Source: Lonsdalea britannica (lineage in GTDB: Bacteria; Pseudomonadota; Gammaproteobacteria; Enterobacterales; Enterobacteriaceae). From it: a DNA stretch of 64,000 nucleotides. The DNA lies in NCBI RefSeq assembly GCF_002111595.1, contig NZ_LUTN01000007.1, forward strand, positions 1 through 64,000. The letters are read 5' to 3'. This document shows positions 1 through 11,390 of the stretch, one piece after another. The position numbers were made by a program, and so were the translations under genes. The notes below the pieces were generated by a model that saw nothing but the letters and a program-made list of their open reading frames with translations, was not told where the DNA came from and ran no database searches. Position 1 is the first letter of the stretch, and each line of letters opens with the position of its first letter.

Positions 1-2
1 AG

Positions 3-1040
3 GAAGGCGGCGGCGAGCCGACCACGCTCAGTAACACCTTCGGCGTGGTCAAGGCCAGCACCACGTGGCGACCCGCGATGCCGCACCGCCCGATGGTAGA
101 CGGTCCGCAAATCGCGACGGTGGTTGGCCCATCAGGCGAGGAGATTTATTGCGATGAATACGGTCGGGTGAAGCTGCAGTTCCCATGGGACCGTTACGGC
201 GCGAGCGACGACCAGAGCTCCTGCTGGGTACGGGTGAGTCAGGGCTGGGCGGGCGGTCAGTACGGCATGGTGGCCATTCCGCGCATCGGCCATGAAGTGG
301 TGGTGAGTTTTCTGGAAGGTGACCCGGACCAGCCGCTGGTGACGGGAAGAACCTTTCACGCGACTAACCCGACGCCTTACGTTTTGCCGGAGCATAAAAC
401 GCGTACCACGCTGCGCACCGATACGCATAAAGGCACCGGTTTTAATGAGTTGCGCTTCGAAGATGAAGTGTCGCGTGAACAAATTTACGTTCATGCGCAA
501 AAGGATGCGGATACGGTGATCAACCACATTCATCGCCAAAGCGTAGGGCTGGATCAGCACCTGAGCGTAGCGCAGGATCAATACCAGCGGGTTGAGCGTC
601 ACCGTCACCGAACCATCGGTCAGGATGACTTTGAACAGATCGGGCAAGATCATCATCAGGCGATCGGGCGTAATTTCATACAGCAGATCGGCCAGTCCCT
701 CAAACGGCTGATCGGCGGCGGCGAGATCACCAAGATCGCGGGTAGCCGACAGTCAACGATCGGCGGTTCGGAAGAAACGCTGATCGGCGCGCACCAGCGC
801 ACGGTGGTGAACACTGATAGCTACCTCAAGGCGGCGGATATCGTGCTGGAAGCGGGTCAGGCCTTGACGATCAAATCGTCCGGCGGCTTTATCAAAATCG
901 ACAGCGCTGGCGTGACCATCTCGGGAACGATCGTCAAGATCAACGACGGCGGCTCACCAGGAACCGGGGTAGCGCCATCTTCTGTCGAACCGGATGCGCC
1001 GAATAAACCCACGCTGCCGGATGCGCCGGATCGTCGATAA
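3..1040 (+). CDS. vgrG: T6SS spike protein VgrG, C-terminal part (5' end outside window)
   Basis: The open frame runs in from the left edge, so the N-terminal gp27-like half is missing. What remains reads as the gp5 OB-fold segment ([15 protein letters not shown], followed by [20 protein letters not shown] and [20 protein letters not shown]) and then the repetitive DUF2345-type beta-helix with recurring IGQ/IGG triplets. VgrG trimers cap the Hcp tube and carry effectors. The last 25 residues are Pro/Ala-rich and lack a toxin domain, so this is a non-evolved VgrG. It sits 9 bases upstream of the PAAR-lipase gene, which is probably its cargo. The family assignment is secure; the true start is not visible. 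Confidence 0.95.
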   Translation, partial: EGGGEPTTLSNTFGVVKASTTWRPAMPHRPMVDGPQIATVVGPSGEEIYCDEYGRVKLQFPWDRYGASDDQSSCWVRVSQGWAGGQYGMVAIPRIGHEVVVSFLEGDPDQPLVTGRTFHATNPTPYVLPEHKTRTTLRTDTHKGTGFNELRFEDEVSREQIYVHAQKDADTVINHIHRQSVGLDQHLSVAQDQYQRVERHRHRTIGQDDFEQIGQDHHQAIGRNFIQQIGQSLKRLIGGGEITKIAGSRQSTIGGSEETLIGAHQRTVVNTDSYLKAADIVLEAGQALTIKSSGGFIKIDSAGVTISGTIVKINDGGSPGTGVAPSSVEPDAPNKPTLPDAPDRR

Positions 1041-1049
1041 GGAGATAAC

Positions 1050-2443
1050 ATGCCAAGTGCCGCACGTTTAGGCGACAGCTGCTCCGGGCATGGCTGTTTC
1101 CCCGCCACGCCGATTATTCAGGGAAGCAGCGATGTGATCATCAACGGCAAACCTGCCGCCCGTAAGGGCGATATGGTGCTGTTGCACGCTTGCCCTTGTC
1201 CCACCATGCCGCATGCCTTACATCCCCGGTCGATCTCTGCAGGATCCAGTAATGTCATCATCAACGGCAAAGCAGCGGCGCGGGTGGGGGATGCCATCGG
1301 CTGCGGTGGTTCCGTCGCCGCGGGTAGCGGGGATGTGATCATCGGCGACACGCCGCATCAGTCCCCGGTTAAATCCTGCGCGGAGCAGTCGGCCAGCAAG
1401 CGATCGCCGCTGCTGGCGTTGTCGCCTATGCTGCTGCCGTGGAAGGGCCTGATGTCGTGGATGCCGACGCCTGAGCTACCGCTGCCAACGGAAGCGTTGA
1501 CGCTGGAACAGCGCAAAGCGCGTTACGCGGCACGTAAACAGCTGGCGCAACAGGCGTCGTCGGTGCCGGGCCTGCAAGACTCTGCCAAGCGTCTTGCAGG
1601 CAACAACGACAGTATTTTGCGCGCAGAGGCGGCGAAGTATGTCTATGATGTGGATGAATTTCGCCGCGGGAAGTATACGGAGCTTCCTGCCCCGCCGGTG
1701 GGGTTGTCTATCGTGGATCCTGAGCAGATGTTGTCAAATCAAGATAACCCTTATTTCAATAAAAAGTCCGGATTTGGGGCCGCGTTATTTAAGTCGGAGA
1801 TCAATGGCGAAACGATGCTCACCTATCGGGGTACTGATAACTCGGTGACCGGTGCTAAGGATTGGAAAACTAATGGTTTACAAGGTTTAGGCTTGGAATC
1901 TGCCACATATAACCAAGCGATGGATTTAGCGAAACGCACCTCATTTGAATATGCAAATGAAAACATAAAGCTCGTGGGCCACTCTCTGGGGGGGGATTAG
2001 CCTCTGCTGGCGTTAGTGCAACCAAACTTCCCGGCTATACCTTTAATGCTGCGGGCCTACATGCCAATACGGTCGCCCGCGCTGGGGGAGCCTCTTTGGA
2101 GGAGACGGCCGCGCTGATCAAGACTCAGGCCGTCGATGGCGAAGTACTGACCATGGCGCAGACTTATGGCAAGGCGGCGGTTCCGGGTCTATTAGCGTTA
2201 GGAGGCTCGTTGATCGGTGGTTTGCTTGGGGGGGGAGCAATGGGAGCGATGGTCGGAGCGGCATGTGGCATGATGGAGCTTTACAAAGGCGCTTTACCGA
2301 AAGCCGTCGGTGAGATGTCGTCGCTACCGTCACTGGGCGGATCGCCCATTGCCCGTCACGGTATGGATCAGGTGATTGCCGGGATTGAAACGCAGAAGAA
2401 AGAGGATATCGGCGCAATCAATAGTGTGCTTAAGGAGACGTGA
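1050..2443 (+). pseudogene. PAAR-domain lipase (T6SS effector), frameshifted in this sequence
   Basis: The start has a strong Shine-Dalgarno (AAGGAG, 1041-1046). Residues 1-100 form a PAAR tip with repeated GSSDVIINGKPAARKGD-type motifs. After a linker comes an alpha/beta-hydrolase of the DUF2974/Mbeg1 type (TYRGTD, then the nucleophile elbow GHSLGG). The frame stops at 1998-2000 directly after GHSLGG, inside a run of eight Gs (1988-1995). Adding one G restores GHSLGGGLASAGV and FNAAGLH and reads on to the stop at 2441-2443. The C-terminal part has a Gly-rich hydrophobic stretch that may be a membrane segment. It is a likely phospholipase effector loaded on the neighbouring VgrG. The frameshift could be sequence error or G-tract slippage. 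Confidence 0.85.
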
Positions 2444-3222
2444 TGCATTGGTTGAAACGTATCAAATGGGGATGTCTTTTTATCGCCAGTCTGTTAACGG
2501 CCTGCAATATAGGAGGACGGAGTATGGAAGCCAAAGAGCTGTTTGACCCGGCTACCGCTGCGCTATTGGAAAATATTCGCTCGGGTGATGAGAGCAAAGC
2601 TAGAGAAATGCTTTCTCAGGGCGTTAGGCTTAATATTCATGGCAAAGAAGGCATAACTCCTTTGCAATGGCTTATTATTGAAACGCGAGACAAAAAAGCG
2701 GTGGGGATGAGTTTAACCCTCGGTGCCGATCCCAACTTCAAAGATGGGGATGGTGATACGGCGGTCAATACGGTAACCGGATTTAAAGATCCCGATTGGT
2801 TACGGATGATGCTGGATGCTGGGGGCGACCCGAATACGTTGGGCAGTAACGGACAACCTCCTTTATTCAGCGCGATCGGTGAAGAGCGTTGGGCGGATAT
2901 AGAACTTCTACTGGCGCGCGGAGCAGATATTAATGCGCAAGATATGCAGAAAAGAAACAGCGCACTGTATGCGGCTTATTTGAACAAATATGAAATCGTC
3001 TACTGGTTAATGGAACAGGGAGCCGCGGTTGAGGGTTACGATGATATCGGCGCTGATCTCGCTTGGAATGTTCATTTTAGCGAGTCGGTGATGTCCAAAG
3101 ATGCGCCGCAACGTCCGTGGCTGATAAAGGTCAAGCAGGCGCTGGAGCAAAAAGGGGTTAAGTTCCCACCTCCCTCTCCTAAAGAAGTTAGAGCGCAGTG
3201 GGAAAAGGACAAGGCTAAATAG
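2443..3222 (+). CDS. Ankyrin-repeat lipoprotein, probable immunity to the PAAR-lipase
   Basis: The ATG overlaps the TGA of the lipase by one base (TGATG) with AAGGAG upstream (2432-2437), so the two are translationally coupled; a GTG one codon earlier is the alternative start. The first 23 residues are a lipoprotein signal ending in LLTAC. The body contains about four ankyrin-type repeats (for example GITPLQWLI, LGADPNFKDGDGDT, AGGDPNTLGSNGQPPL, RGADINAQD). Placement right after a lipase effector and export to the periplasm fit an immunity protein, since T6SS lipases act from the periplasmic face. The immunity role is inferred from context; the ankyrin fold and lipobox are visible. Confidence 0.8.
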   Translation: MHWLKRIKWGCLFIASLLTACNIGGRSMEAKELFDPATAALLENIRSGDESKAREMLSQGVRLNIHGKEGITPLQWLIIETRDKKAVGMSLTLGADPNFKDGDGDTAVNTVTGFKDPDWLRMMLDAGGDPNTLGSNGQPPLFSAIGEERWADIELLLARGADINAQDMQKRNSALYAAYLNKYEIVYWLMEQGAAVEGYDDIGADLAWNVHFSESVMSKDAPQRPWLIKVKQALEQKGVKFPPPSPKEVRAQWEKDKAK

Positions 3223-3232
3223 CTCACCATTA

Positions 3233-3267
3233 TCAGGGAACGAGCAGATTCGTTCCCTGACATTTTC
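3233..3267 (+). terminator. Intrinsic terminator after the lipase/ankyrin unit
   Basis: An 11-bp perfect stem (3233-3243 with 3250-3260) and 6-base loop are followed by CATTTTCC. This separates the effector-immunity pair from the DUF4123 genes downstream. Confidence 0.6.
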
Positions 3268-3400
3268 CTCTCCTGACATAGTTGCGTATTCTCATTTATT
3301 CCCTAACGAAAAATATAAATGCCACCGCGTGGAATAACGCCGTTATTTCGCAGCATTAATTCTTTATTGTTATCCCTTAATTCCGATTCAGGTTTATCAG

Positions 3401-4348
3401 ATGAATGAAAAAAACAGCCTGAGACTCTTTGAGATTATTCGAAATAAAACCTCGCCGTTGTATGCCATTATCGATGTGATGTGTTATCCAGAGCTGCCGG
3501 TTTATTGGCGAGCCTTTCATCAGTCGGCGAAAGATCAATGGCGGCAGCTCGATTCCCCGATATTTCCAGATTCATTACGCTTAGTTGCGCCGTTTATTAT
3601 CGAACTTGATGAAGGCAACTGCGGAGAAACGCTGCTGCATTGGACCCAGGGCCAGGACTACGGCCATCAGGGAACGTTGCTGATGACTGGCGACATGTCG
3701 CTTGATGAGATGGTGCAGCATTGGCAACGACGCGTGGTTTGCCGTGGACCCACCGGGCAGGAGACGCTGTTTCGCAGCTATGGCCCGGATGCCTTGGCGC
3801 TATGGTGGGCGACAATCAGCCCGCAGGAGCAAACGGATTTCCTTGCGCCTGCCCGGCAGCTGTTTCTACCGGCCGAGAATCGCGAGTTTTTGGATTATAT
3901 TCCCTTGCTCGATGAAGAAATATCCATGTCGGCAACGAACAATTATCAAATATCGCTGAATCAAAGCCAGTTTGATCTCTTAACACACGATAATCGGCTG
4001 CGTTGTCTGGCGAATCAGCTTTTTATGTATGTCAGCGAAAGAACGTTTTTTTTATTAGATATCGAACTGTTGAGAAAACGTTTTATTAGCGGTATTGCGC
4101 TGGCTAAAAAATTATATCCGCGCGCCACCGACGCCGAATGCGAAGCCTGGTCTGCGCATCGCTGGATTATCGGCAGCGAGTTTTATCACCATCCTCATTT
4201 TATTCATCTGACCACGCGCCACGCTTTGGGAAAATGTATTCAGCTATTCAAATCCCAACCGCGCCATCTGGAAGAGGTTCGAGCACGCTACCACCGGCCT
4301 GACTGGATGAGGGGACTATCGCCTGACACATTGGAGGTCACCGAGTGA
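3401..4348 (+). CDS. DUF4123 protein, T6SS effector-loading adaptor (first copy)
   Basis: The 315-residue protein shows the DUF4123 layout: LYAIID near residue 20, a PFIIELDE strand near residue 65, and FRSYGPDALALWW near residue 125. DUF4123 (TEC/Tap) proteins bind VgrG and a specific effector and are not themselves secreted. The C-terminal 150 residues are charged and unassigned. The gene ends in a GTGA overlap with the next DUF4123 gene, so the two are co-translated. Function is taken from the family; which effector it serves cannot be read from sequence. Confidence 0.82.
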   Translation: MNEKNSLRLFEIIRNKTSPLYAIIDVMCYPELPVYWRAFHQSAKDQWRQLDSPIFPDSLRLVAPFIIELDEGNCGETLLHWTQGQDYGHQGTLLMTGDMSLDEMVQHWQRRVVCRGPTGQETLFRSYGPDALALWWATISPQEQTDFLAPARQLFLPAENREFLDYIPLLDEEISMSATNNYQISLNQSQFDLLTHDNRLRCLANQLFMYVSERTFFLLDIELLRKRFISGIALAKKLYPRATDAECEAWSAHRWIIGSEFYHHPHFIHLTTRHALGKCIQLFKSQPRHLEEVRARYHRPDWMRGLSPDTLEVTE

Positions 4349-5275
4349 CATCAACGACACCTTTAACCACGCCTTTTCTGACTAAAACGCAAGAAGACGC
4401 TGACGGATGGCTGGCACGTATCGATGAAGGCGGGTGTTTCATCGTGGCGGAAGCCGCCCTGAACGACGCGGCGCCGTGGCTGGCTGAGCGCTGGGGCGGC
4501 AGTCTGGAACACACCCGGCTGTATTGGGGCGAGGCCGGACGCCAGCATGCGTCCATCTCCCCCTATTGCATTCCGGTCACGGCACAAAACTGGCCTCAAT
4601 TGGAAGAGTATCTTTGCACCCGAGATGGGTGGGGCATTGGCATTCAGCTTGAGTGGTTCATGCAGGCCTATACGCCGGGACAACAACTGGTCGAGCTGGT
4701 CAATCATCTGCGGCACTGGAGTTTGGTGGCGATGCCAGACGGAGAGAATGCCATTTTGCGCATCAGCGACTGGCTGATAGTGAAGCAGCTTCTGTCGGCC
4801 AGCACGGCGCAGGAGGCGACGGCCTTGTTCGGCCTATTGCCCGATTCTACGACATGGCGTCGGGGAGTGGCGCGTCGAAGGTGCTGACCCTCACGCACCG
4901 TGAGTCTCACGACATCCCCAATACTTCGCCCCGCCAACTCAGCGACGCCCAATGGCAGGCGCTCCTTGGCCCGTCCACGCAGAACGCTTTGGAAACCTAC
5001 ATGACTCACCTGCGCACCTACCATCCACGTTGGCAGTCCGAAGGCGATGACGTGCTGTTGGCATTTACTCAAGAACAGGTGAAGCAGGCCGAGCTACAAG
5101 GGTTTAACAACGACCGCGATATCGTGCGCTATCTGGCGCTGGCGACGGAGCTCAGTCCCGACTTTATCGGCGAGCTTGGGCGCAAACGGTCATGGCGGAA
5201 CCGGAAATTATCGGAACCCAGAACAAAATGGATCGCCTCTACGCCGCCGCGGTGAGCCAACAGAGCGAAGCATAA
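4345..5275 (+). pseudogene. DUF4123 protein, T6SS adaptor (second copy), two frameshifts in this sequence
   Basis: The gene starts at GTG 4345, overlapping the previous stop, with GGAGG at 4332-4336. The N-terminal half ends at a stop near 4887. Adding a C at the CC of 4833-4834 restores ALFGPIARFYDM and opens the second frame. That frame drifts into low-quality peptide after 5180 unless one G is added to the GGG at 5178-5180, which gives [16 protein letters not shown] and a stop at 5273-5275, just before the rhs ribosome-binding site. The repaired protein is about 310 residues. It is probably the dedicated adaptor of the downstream Rhs effector. Both shifts are single-base losses, as elsewhere in the window. 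Confidence 0.75.
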
Positions 5276-5289
5276 AAGGACGTAGTGCT

Positions 5290-8200
5290 ATGGAACAGAC
5301 GAAATCAGCGACGCTGCTCTCCAGCGAAGAGGCCGCGAGTCAGAATTTTTCTACGGACAATAAAATCTCTGGGGGCTGCGTCAAATGCGGCTGCGAAGTC
5401 CTCATTTATTACCACTATGACACGGGTAAACCGGTACCGAATGCGCCCTTTGTATTGACGGACAGCAATCAGCACGTCATTGAGGGGAAAACGGACCAGA
5501 ATGGCCTGTGCCTGATCTATGACATGGGCTGCGGGACATTTGATCTTTTGCTGGATGAAGGCTCGGACACGTTCGAACCGAAAGAAACCGTCAAAAATAA
5601 CCCAGTCATGCAGTCCAACCCGGCGTATGCAGCGATAGCGGGCGAATACTTCGCGTTATTTCTTCTCTTGCACAAGCAGGGGCTGGTTGAATATGACGCC
5701 AGCAGCAGTAGCGACAGATACGTGGATGTGGACGGTGCGGGTTTATTTACCTCTATACCTCCCGAGTACCGCAAAGCCTACGATCGCTTTTGGGAGCTGG
5801 ATGAGAAAATCAATGCGGGCAGTCTGGAACTCCGCCGGGCGGTAAATAAAATCCAGCATAGTCTGGCAGCAGAGGTCGCGGATAAGGGTGAAGGCGGTAA
5901 TGCTGCCATCATGCTGTTTTGCCAGATTATTTTAGGCTGCATCCCCGTTGTCGGGCAGGCGATGGATGCCTACTCTATCGGAGAGTGGTGCTGGGATACG
6001 TACGAAGAGCCCGTGTTGCTGGAAGACAAATTGCACGTGGCTGAAGGCGTGCTCAATGTGATCGGCCTGGTGCCGGGACTGGGCGACGCCATGAAGGTCA
6101 GTGGCAAGGCCATTCTGAAAGCGTTGAAAAAAGTGGCTCCCGAAGAAATTCAGTTCGCCATGAAGATCATTCGAAAATTGTCGGATGGCAACCTGGTGAA
6201 AGGCATCAGTAAAATGCGTGCTGAGTTGAGCGTGTATGGTCAAAAGGCATTAAAACTGTTGGAGGATATGAAGGCGGCGTTGCAGAAGGCGTTGAAGTCG
6301 TCTGCGGACGATGGCTGGATTGTCGCCCTGATGAAAGACCGTTTTCATAAGATGGTCGATTTCCTCGATAAGTTATACAAAACGTTCAGCGATACGGTTG
6401 CTTACATTGAACGTAAATTTGACGAGTTCATTCCCCATGTCGTCACCCGCAAAGCGGGAAGCGCACGTTCTAAGGGCTCCGTTGCTGAAGCTGCGGAGGC
6501 TCCTAAAACGGCGCCGCATGCTGAAAGCCGGGCCGGAGAGCCCGCTCGGGCAGAAAGCGCGCCGAATAAACCCGCGAGCGAAAATGCCGCAGGTGATTCG
6601 ACAGTCCCATCATCGAAAAAGCCGACATCCAAGAAATCTGAAGGCGCTGGCGAAGATGCTTCTTCGGGAGCCAAGTCTGAGCCTGCTCCCGCAGAGAAAA
6701 AGGCGAATGCCACTCCTGAAGGTAGTGAGTCCATCAATGCGGGCAGTAGTAAAGAACCTAAGCCCGATAAAACATCTCAAAAGAAAAAAGCGGACGAGGC
6801 AGAAGGGAAATGTGACGCCAATAGTAATAAGTGCCACAAAGAGGGGGAACCGGTCGATATGGCGACCGGTTTCGTGGTGGATTGGCGCACGGATTTTGAG
6901 GTTTCCGGCCTACTGCCTCTGACCATGAAACGCTACTACCGTTCTGGCGGCGAGCGTAAGCCGGGTTTACTCGGAGCGTTGTGGCGCAGCAACTGGGATA
7001 TGTGTCTGGAGCTGGAGCAAGGCGTGGTTACGCTCACGGACGGTGAGTTCAACCAGTCCACTTTTGTCTTACCGGATGAGGGTGAATTCCTTCGTTCTCA
7101 GGCCAATCCAGAATGGCGGCTTTCGCGCCAGCAAGGGCAATTGGTTCTGATTCATTGTGATGGTCTGCGCTATCGCTTTGAACATGCTATGGGCAAGCGG
7201 CTGCTGCTGACATCGATCACCGACCGTGTCGGCCATGAGATCTCTCTGTTATGGGAGCGTGGAGTATTACGCTGGATCGAGTTGCCCGATCGTCGTTTGG
7301 TGCACGTCGAGACAGAGAAACGGCGTATCACCCAACTGACGTTGTGTGACGCACAACGTCAGCCACTACAGACGCTGGCGCGTTATACCTGGGATCAACA
7401 CGGGTTCTTGCTCAGCGTGCGGGCGGGTGACGGGCGTAATTTCGACTACCGTTACTCACCCGAAGGCTGGCTACTGCGTTGGAACGATCTGGCACACACG
7501 TGGGTGGAACATACCTACGATGAGAAAGGTCGCTCAATCCAGGATCGGTCGTCGGAAGGATTCTGGCCCGGACGTTTCGAATATGACGATGAGAATCTGA
7601 CCAGCCATTATCACAGCGGCTTTGGCGGCGTGGTTAGCTACACGCGAAATGAACGCAATTACATTCTCTGCAAACGGACGGCGGACGGGGGTGAAACTCA
7701 CTACGAGTGGCAACAGAGTCTATTGGTTGCCGAAACAGACCCGCTGGGGAATCGCACGGAATATGAACACAACGATTGGGGGCAGATAACGGCCGTGACG
7801 CTCCCGGACGGGGCGGTTCATCGCTACGATTACGATGACGACGGCCAACTGCTGGCGTACACCAATCCGCTGGGCCATGTCTGGCAGTATCAACGCAACG
7901 CTCAGGGACAGGTCGTGGAGGTTAACGATCCAGAAGGCCGCGAGTGGCTGCAAAGCTATACAGAGCAAGGGCTACTCGCCACGGTGATTGGGCCGGACGG
8001 CGTTTTGCAGCGCTATCATTACAATCCACAGGGCTTCGTTAGCGCTATAGAAACCGACAACCTGCCCGCGGTGCGTTTTTTCTATGACGCGCAGGACCGG
8101 TTGACCGAGCGGCATATTGCCCGTGAGTCAGGGACTCAGATTCGCCGCTGGGAATATGAAGGCGCACGGCAAGCACCCGTTCGCGTCGTCTATGAGGACG

Positions 8201-10314
8201 GTAGCGCTACCCACTTTGGTTATGATGTGGAAGGCAATCTGACGTCTGTGTTGGACGCATTGGGGCAGCAGCACCAGTTCCGGTACGGCGCGTTCGACAA
8301 TCTGTTGGAGTCGACCGACCCACTCGGCGCAACGGTCCGTTATCACTACAACACGGAAGCCGAATTCGCCGGTGTGACCAACAGTCACGGCGACGCCTGG
8401 ACTTACTCTTTTGACGAGTGCGGACGGCTTTCCGAAGAGCGGCATTATGACGGACGCGTGTATCGCTATGCCTACGACGTGGCGGGGCGATTAACGTGTC
8501 GAACCGCCCCCGACGGCAGCCAGCAAGGCTACACGCACGACGCGTTGGGACGGGTAACGGAAGTCCAGTGCCTCACCGCTGAAGGGGCGACGGAAAGCGT
8601 CACCACGCTGGACTACGACATCGCGGGACGCCTGTTGCGCGCCAGCAACGCCGATGCCTGCGTGGAGTACGCTTATAACCGCTCCGGTCAGGTCATCTCC
8701 GAGCGGGTCAACGGGCAGGAAATACTCAGCGATTATGATGCGAGCGGTTACCGCGCGCAGGTCAATGGGTTGTTGGCGCCGCTGCAACAGCAGTGGCAAT
8801 CAGGGCGGTTATCGGCGCTGGGCGTAGGTTCGCATCAGGCGTTGTCGTTCAGCCATACGGACGCGGGTCAGGAAAGCCTGCGCAGCAACGGCGCGGGCTT
8901 CGCACTGTCGCAGAGCTGGAGCGAGACCGGGCTGCTGGAGCGTCAGACGCTGGTCAACGGCGGCGGCAGCGAGCCGCACCATCTGGAGCGCCGCTATCGT
9001 TACGACGTGCTGGACCGTCTGGTGGGAATAAAAGACGCTCACTGGGGCGAGCAGGATTTCCGCCTGAACGGCAACGGGCAGGTGACGGCGGAGCGTCGCA
9101 ATGGGCGCTGGCGTCAGGCGAAACTGTTCGGTTACGACAGCGAACAGAACCTGTGTGAAGTCTCGGAGATTATCGCCGCCTCGGGCGTGCCGCTGTCGGT
9201 ATCTCAGGCGGTGTCGGAGGGCCAGCGTCGCTACGACGGCGCAGGGCGTATCGTCGAGCGCGGCGACGTGCGCTATGAGTACGATGCCTGCGGCCGGTTA
9301 AGTCGCAAGCGAGAGGTACGCGCGGGATTCAGACCGAAAGAAACGCGCTACGAGTGGGATACGCAGGACCGGTTGCGGCGGGTGAGCCTGCCGGACGGGG
9401 CGCGGTGGCGCTATGGCTACGATGCGTTCGGACGCCGGGTCAGCAAGGTGCGCGAAGGTCAGGTGGCCTCGTTGCAGTCGGTGTCGAAGGTCCAGTACCA
9501 GTGGGACGGCGACCAGTTGGTGGGACAGGTGCAATACTACGCCGATGGCACCCCGGCGCGGGAAGTGCAATGGGTGTATGAGCCGGGCAGCTTCCGGCCG
9601 CTGGCGCAGGTGGAGCGCAAGGGAGAAGAGACCCGACTGCACTATGTGGTGACGGACGTGGCGGGCACGGCGCGGGAGCTGTGCAGCGAGACGGGGGAAG
9701 TCCACTGGCGCGGTGAGCAGGGGCTGTGGAACGGACACCGTGAAGACCGGCTACCGGTGGGGCTGAAGCGCTATCTGGGCGACGCGGCAAACGAAGAAGT
9801 GTACTGCGAGCTGCGTTACCAGGGGCAAATCTACGACGCGGAAACGGGACTTTACTACAACCGGCATCGTTACTATGATGCGGACAGCGGGCAGTACATC
9901 TCGCCGGACCCGATAGGGCTGGCGGGTGGATTGAGGCCGCAGGGGTATGTGCATAACCCGTTGGAGTGGGTTGATCCGTTTGGGTTGGATAAAAAAGCTG
10001 GAAAAGAAGTTCCAGAGCGTGGTTATCATAATGAAACCTATGCACCGAAACCGGTTAAACCCGAAGATGCTGTTGATAAATGGGATGAGTTTTTAGGCCC
10101 CGGGCCACATACAAATACACATCCTCGTACTGGTGAAATAGATTCGGATAGAATAGTTTCGGCGGATGGGAAACGGAGTATAAGATATGGAAATCATGAG
10201 ATGGGAAGTAAACCCACGAAGCATCATTATCATGAAGAGACATGGACTCATGATACTGAGAATAATGTTATGAATGTTGATAATCTTGTAGTTCGGGTGC
10301 CGTTTAAGAAATAA
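5290..10314 (+). CDS. rhs: Rhs-family T6SS polymorphic toxin
   Basis: I start at ATG 5290 ([10 protein letters not shown]) because AAAAGGA lies just upstream; a longer in-frame start at 5176 would run through the DUF4123 C-terminus. The 1674-residue protein has a Cys-containing beta-rich N-terminal domain ([10 protein letters not shown]), a hydrophobic pair of helices near residues 205-275, an Ala/Lys/Ser-rich linker near 395-515, then the Rhs shell from about residue 520 with many YD repeats. The shell ends in the autocleavage signature [10 protein letters not shown] and DPFGLD. The last ~107 residues are a variable toxin tip of sharply lower GC, with a His-rich HHYHEETW motif. No PAAR domain is present in this protein. 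Confidence 0.93.
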   Translation: MEQTKSATLLSSEEAASQNFSTDNKISGGCVKCGCEVLIYYHYDTGKPVPNAPFVLTDSNQHVIEGKTDQNGLCLIYDMGCGTFDLLLDEGSDTFEPKETVKNNPVMQSNPAYAAIAGEYFALFLLLHKQGLVEYDASSSSDRYVDVDGAGLFTSIPPEYRKAYDRFWELDEKINAGSLELRRAVNKIQHSLAAEVADKGEGGNAAIMLFCQIILGCIPVVGQAMDAYSIGEWCWDTYEEPVLLEDKLHVAEGVLNVIGLVPGLGDAMKVSGKAILKALKKVAPEEIQFAMKIIRKLSDGNLVKGISKMRAELSVYGQKALKLLEDMKAALQKALKSSADDGWIVALMKDRFHKMVDFLDKLYKTFSDTVAYIERKFDEFIPHVVTRKAGSARSKGSVAEAAEAPKTAPHAESRAGEPARAESAPNKPASENAAGDSTVPSSKKPTSKKSEGAGEDASSGAKSEPAPAEKKANATPEGSESINAGSSKEPKPDKTSQKKKADEAEGKCDANSNKCHKEGEPVDMATGFVVDWRTDFEVSGLLPLTMKRYYRSGGERKPGLLGALWRSNWDMCLELEQGVVTLTDGEFNQSTFVLPDEGEFLRSQANPEWRLSRQQGQLVLIHCDGLRYRFEHAMGKRLLLTSITDRVGHEISLLWERGVLRWIELPDRRLVHVETEKRRITQLTLCDAQRQPLQTLARYTWDQHGFLLSVRAGDGRNFDYRYSPEGWLLRWNDLAHTWVEHTYDEKGRSIQDRSSEGFWPGRFEYDDENLTSHYHSGFGGVVSYTRNERNYILCKRTADGGETHYEWQQSLLVAETDPLGNRTEYEHNDWGQITAVTLPDGAVHRYDYDDDGQLLAYTNPLGHVWQYQRNAQGQVVEVNDPEGREWLQSYTEQGLLATVIGPDGVLQRYHYNPQGFVSAIETDNLPAVRFFYDAQDRLTERHIARESGTQIRRWEYEGARQAPVRVVYEDGSATHFGYDVEGNLTSVLDALGQQHQFRYGAFDNLLESTDPLGATVRYHYNTEAEFAGVTNSHGDAWTYSFDECGRLSEERHYDGRVYRYAYDVAGRLTCRTAPDGSQQGYTHDALGRVTEVQCLTAEGATESVTTLDYDIAGRLLRASNADACVEYAYNRSGQVISERVNGQEILSDYDASGYRAQVNGLLAPLQQQWQSGRLSALGVGSHQALSFSHTDAGQESLRSNGAGFALSQSWSETGLLERQTLVNGGGSEPHHLERRYRYDVLDRLVGIKDAHWGEQDFRLNGNGQVTAERRNGRWRQAKLFGYDSEQNLCEVSEIIAASGVPLSVSQAVSEGQRRYDGAGRIVERGDVRYEYDACGRLSRKREVRAGFRPKETRYEWDTQDRLRRVSLPDGARWRYGYDAFGRRVSKVREGQVASLQSVSKVQYQWDGDQLVGQVQYYADGTPAREVQWVYEPGSFRPLAQVERKGEETRLHYVVTDVAGTARELCSETGEVHWRGEQGLWNGHREDRLPVGLKRYLGDAANEEVYCELRYQGQIYDAETGLYYNRHRYYDADSGQYISPDPIGLAGGLRPQGYVHNPLEWVDPFGLDKKAGKEVPERGYHNETYAPKPVKPEDAVDKWDEFLGPGPHTNTHPRTGEIDSDRIVSADGKRSIRYGNHEMGSKPTKHHYHEETWTHDTENNVMNVDNLVVRVPFKK

Positions 10315-10319
10315 ACTCT

Positions 10320-10697
10320 ATGAAAATTAAATTGATAAAAGAACTCATTGATAAGGTTTTTTTTTCCTCTTCATTGGGTAGCGGCGTTGCTAAATGGAAT
10401 GGGGATAAGTTTTGTATATCAGAGTGTTATGATGTTGAAATAGATTTCGATGCTGAGTATGTATGGGGTAAAGATATTTACCCCTCTGATTTTTCGTGCC
10501 ATAAGATTATCTTTGAAAATGGGATGAATAAGATTTTCTCTAGAGTTATTGCCATTGAAGAAGATGTAATTACTATACAGCTAGATAATAATGTCGTATT
10601 TATTGAAGTGTTGGGTGTCGAAGGAATTAGTGTTGGGTGCTTCGTAATGTTTTATTCGTCCCCGGATAAAACAGTGTTGACACCATTTAATCTGTAA
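10320..10697 (+). CDS. Probable Rhs immunity protein
   Basis: A 125-residue acidic protein without signal peptide starts 5 bases after the rhs stop. Its DNA is AT-rich, like the Rhs tip and unlike the Rhs shell. I do not recognise the family. Position and composition are the standard arrangement for a cytoplasmic immunity protein that neutralises the variable tip, so the toxin would act in the cytoplasm. This role is inference from context only. Confidence 0.7.
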   Translation: MKIKLIKELIDKVFFSSSLGSGVAKWNGDKFCISECYDVEIDFDAEYVWGKDIYPSDFSCHKIIFENGMNKIFSRVIAIEEDVITIQLDNNVVFIEVLGVEGISVGCFVMFYSSPDKTVLTPFNL

Positions 10698-10966
10698 TGT
10701 TTTTTGAAAAAAATCGGTAGTGGTTATGTGATCTTTCCGGTTTTTTGTTTTATGGTCTGGTCAACTGCTATAAATTGATCTGCATCTCAATAATAATTCT
10801 CCCTCTTTCCACTGTGATTGTAACTGATATCCATTTGATAAATCAGTACTTTTATAGCCGGCGGACTTTAAGGTTGATGGCGGAGGGCTGATTGGGCTTG
10901 CCGTTATGCGGGGCGTATCCCTCGGTGTAGTGACGCCCTGTTTTCAGTCTCTTCTCTTTTTACTGA
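10698..10966. other. Non-coding spacer between the Rhs immunity gene and the Rhs remnant
   Basis: AT-rich at first, becoming GC-rich near 10860. I see no gene, insertion-sequence end or clear terminator. Confidence 0.5.
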
Positions 10967-11255
10967 GCGTGTTAACGGGCAGGAAATATTCAGCGACTAC
11001 GATGCGAGCGGGTACCGCGCACAGGAGGTCGGGCTGTGGGCGGACGCTGGCGTCAGGCGAAACTGTTCGGTTATGACAGCGAACAGAACCTGTGTGAAGT
11101 CTCGGAAATTATCGCCGCCTCGGGCGTACCGCTGTCGGTATCTGAGGCGTATCGGCAGGTCAGGGTCGCTAAGATGGTGCCGATCGTATCGTCGAGCGCG
11201 GCGATGTGCGCTATGAGTATGACGTCTGCGGCAGGTTAAGTCAGAAGATGAAAGA
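10967..11255 (+). pseudogene. Decayed Rhs core fragment with an internal deletion
   Basis: This stretch is a near copy of two separate pieces of the upstream rhs: 10967-11025 matches about 8700-8765 ([16 protein letters not shown]), and 11038-11255 matches about 9100-9310 ([21 protein letters not shown]). The roughly 340 bases between them are missing, and the fragment carries further indels around 11140-11190 that break the frame. It is a remnant left by Rhs tip exchange or duplication. It encodes no functional protein. Confidence 0.8.
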
Positions 11256-11390
11256 CGGCGTTCCGCAGGGAAAGAAATTCTGTGTTAAGGGGTTACTCAA
11301 TTTGTGAATGGGGGGCAAATGGTTATGATAATCGGCGAAAAAGGTATAACAGCGTTGCCCGACTTCTTAAATTAGATGAGGATTGACCTA

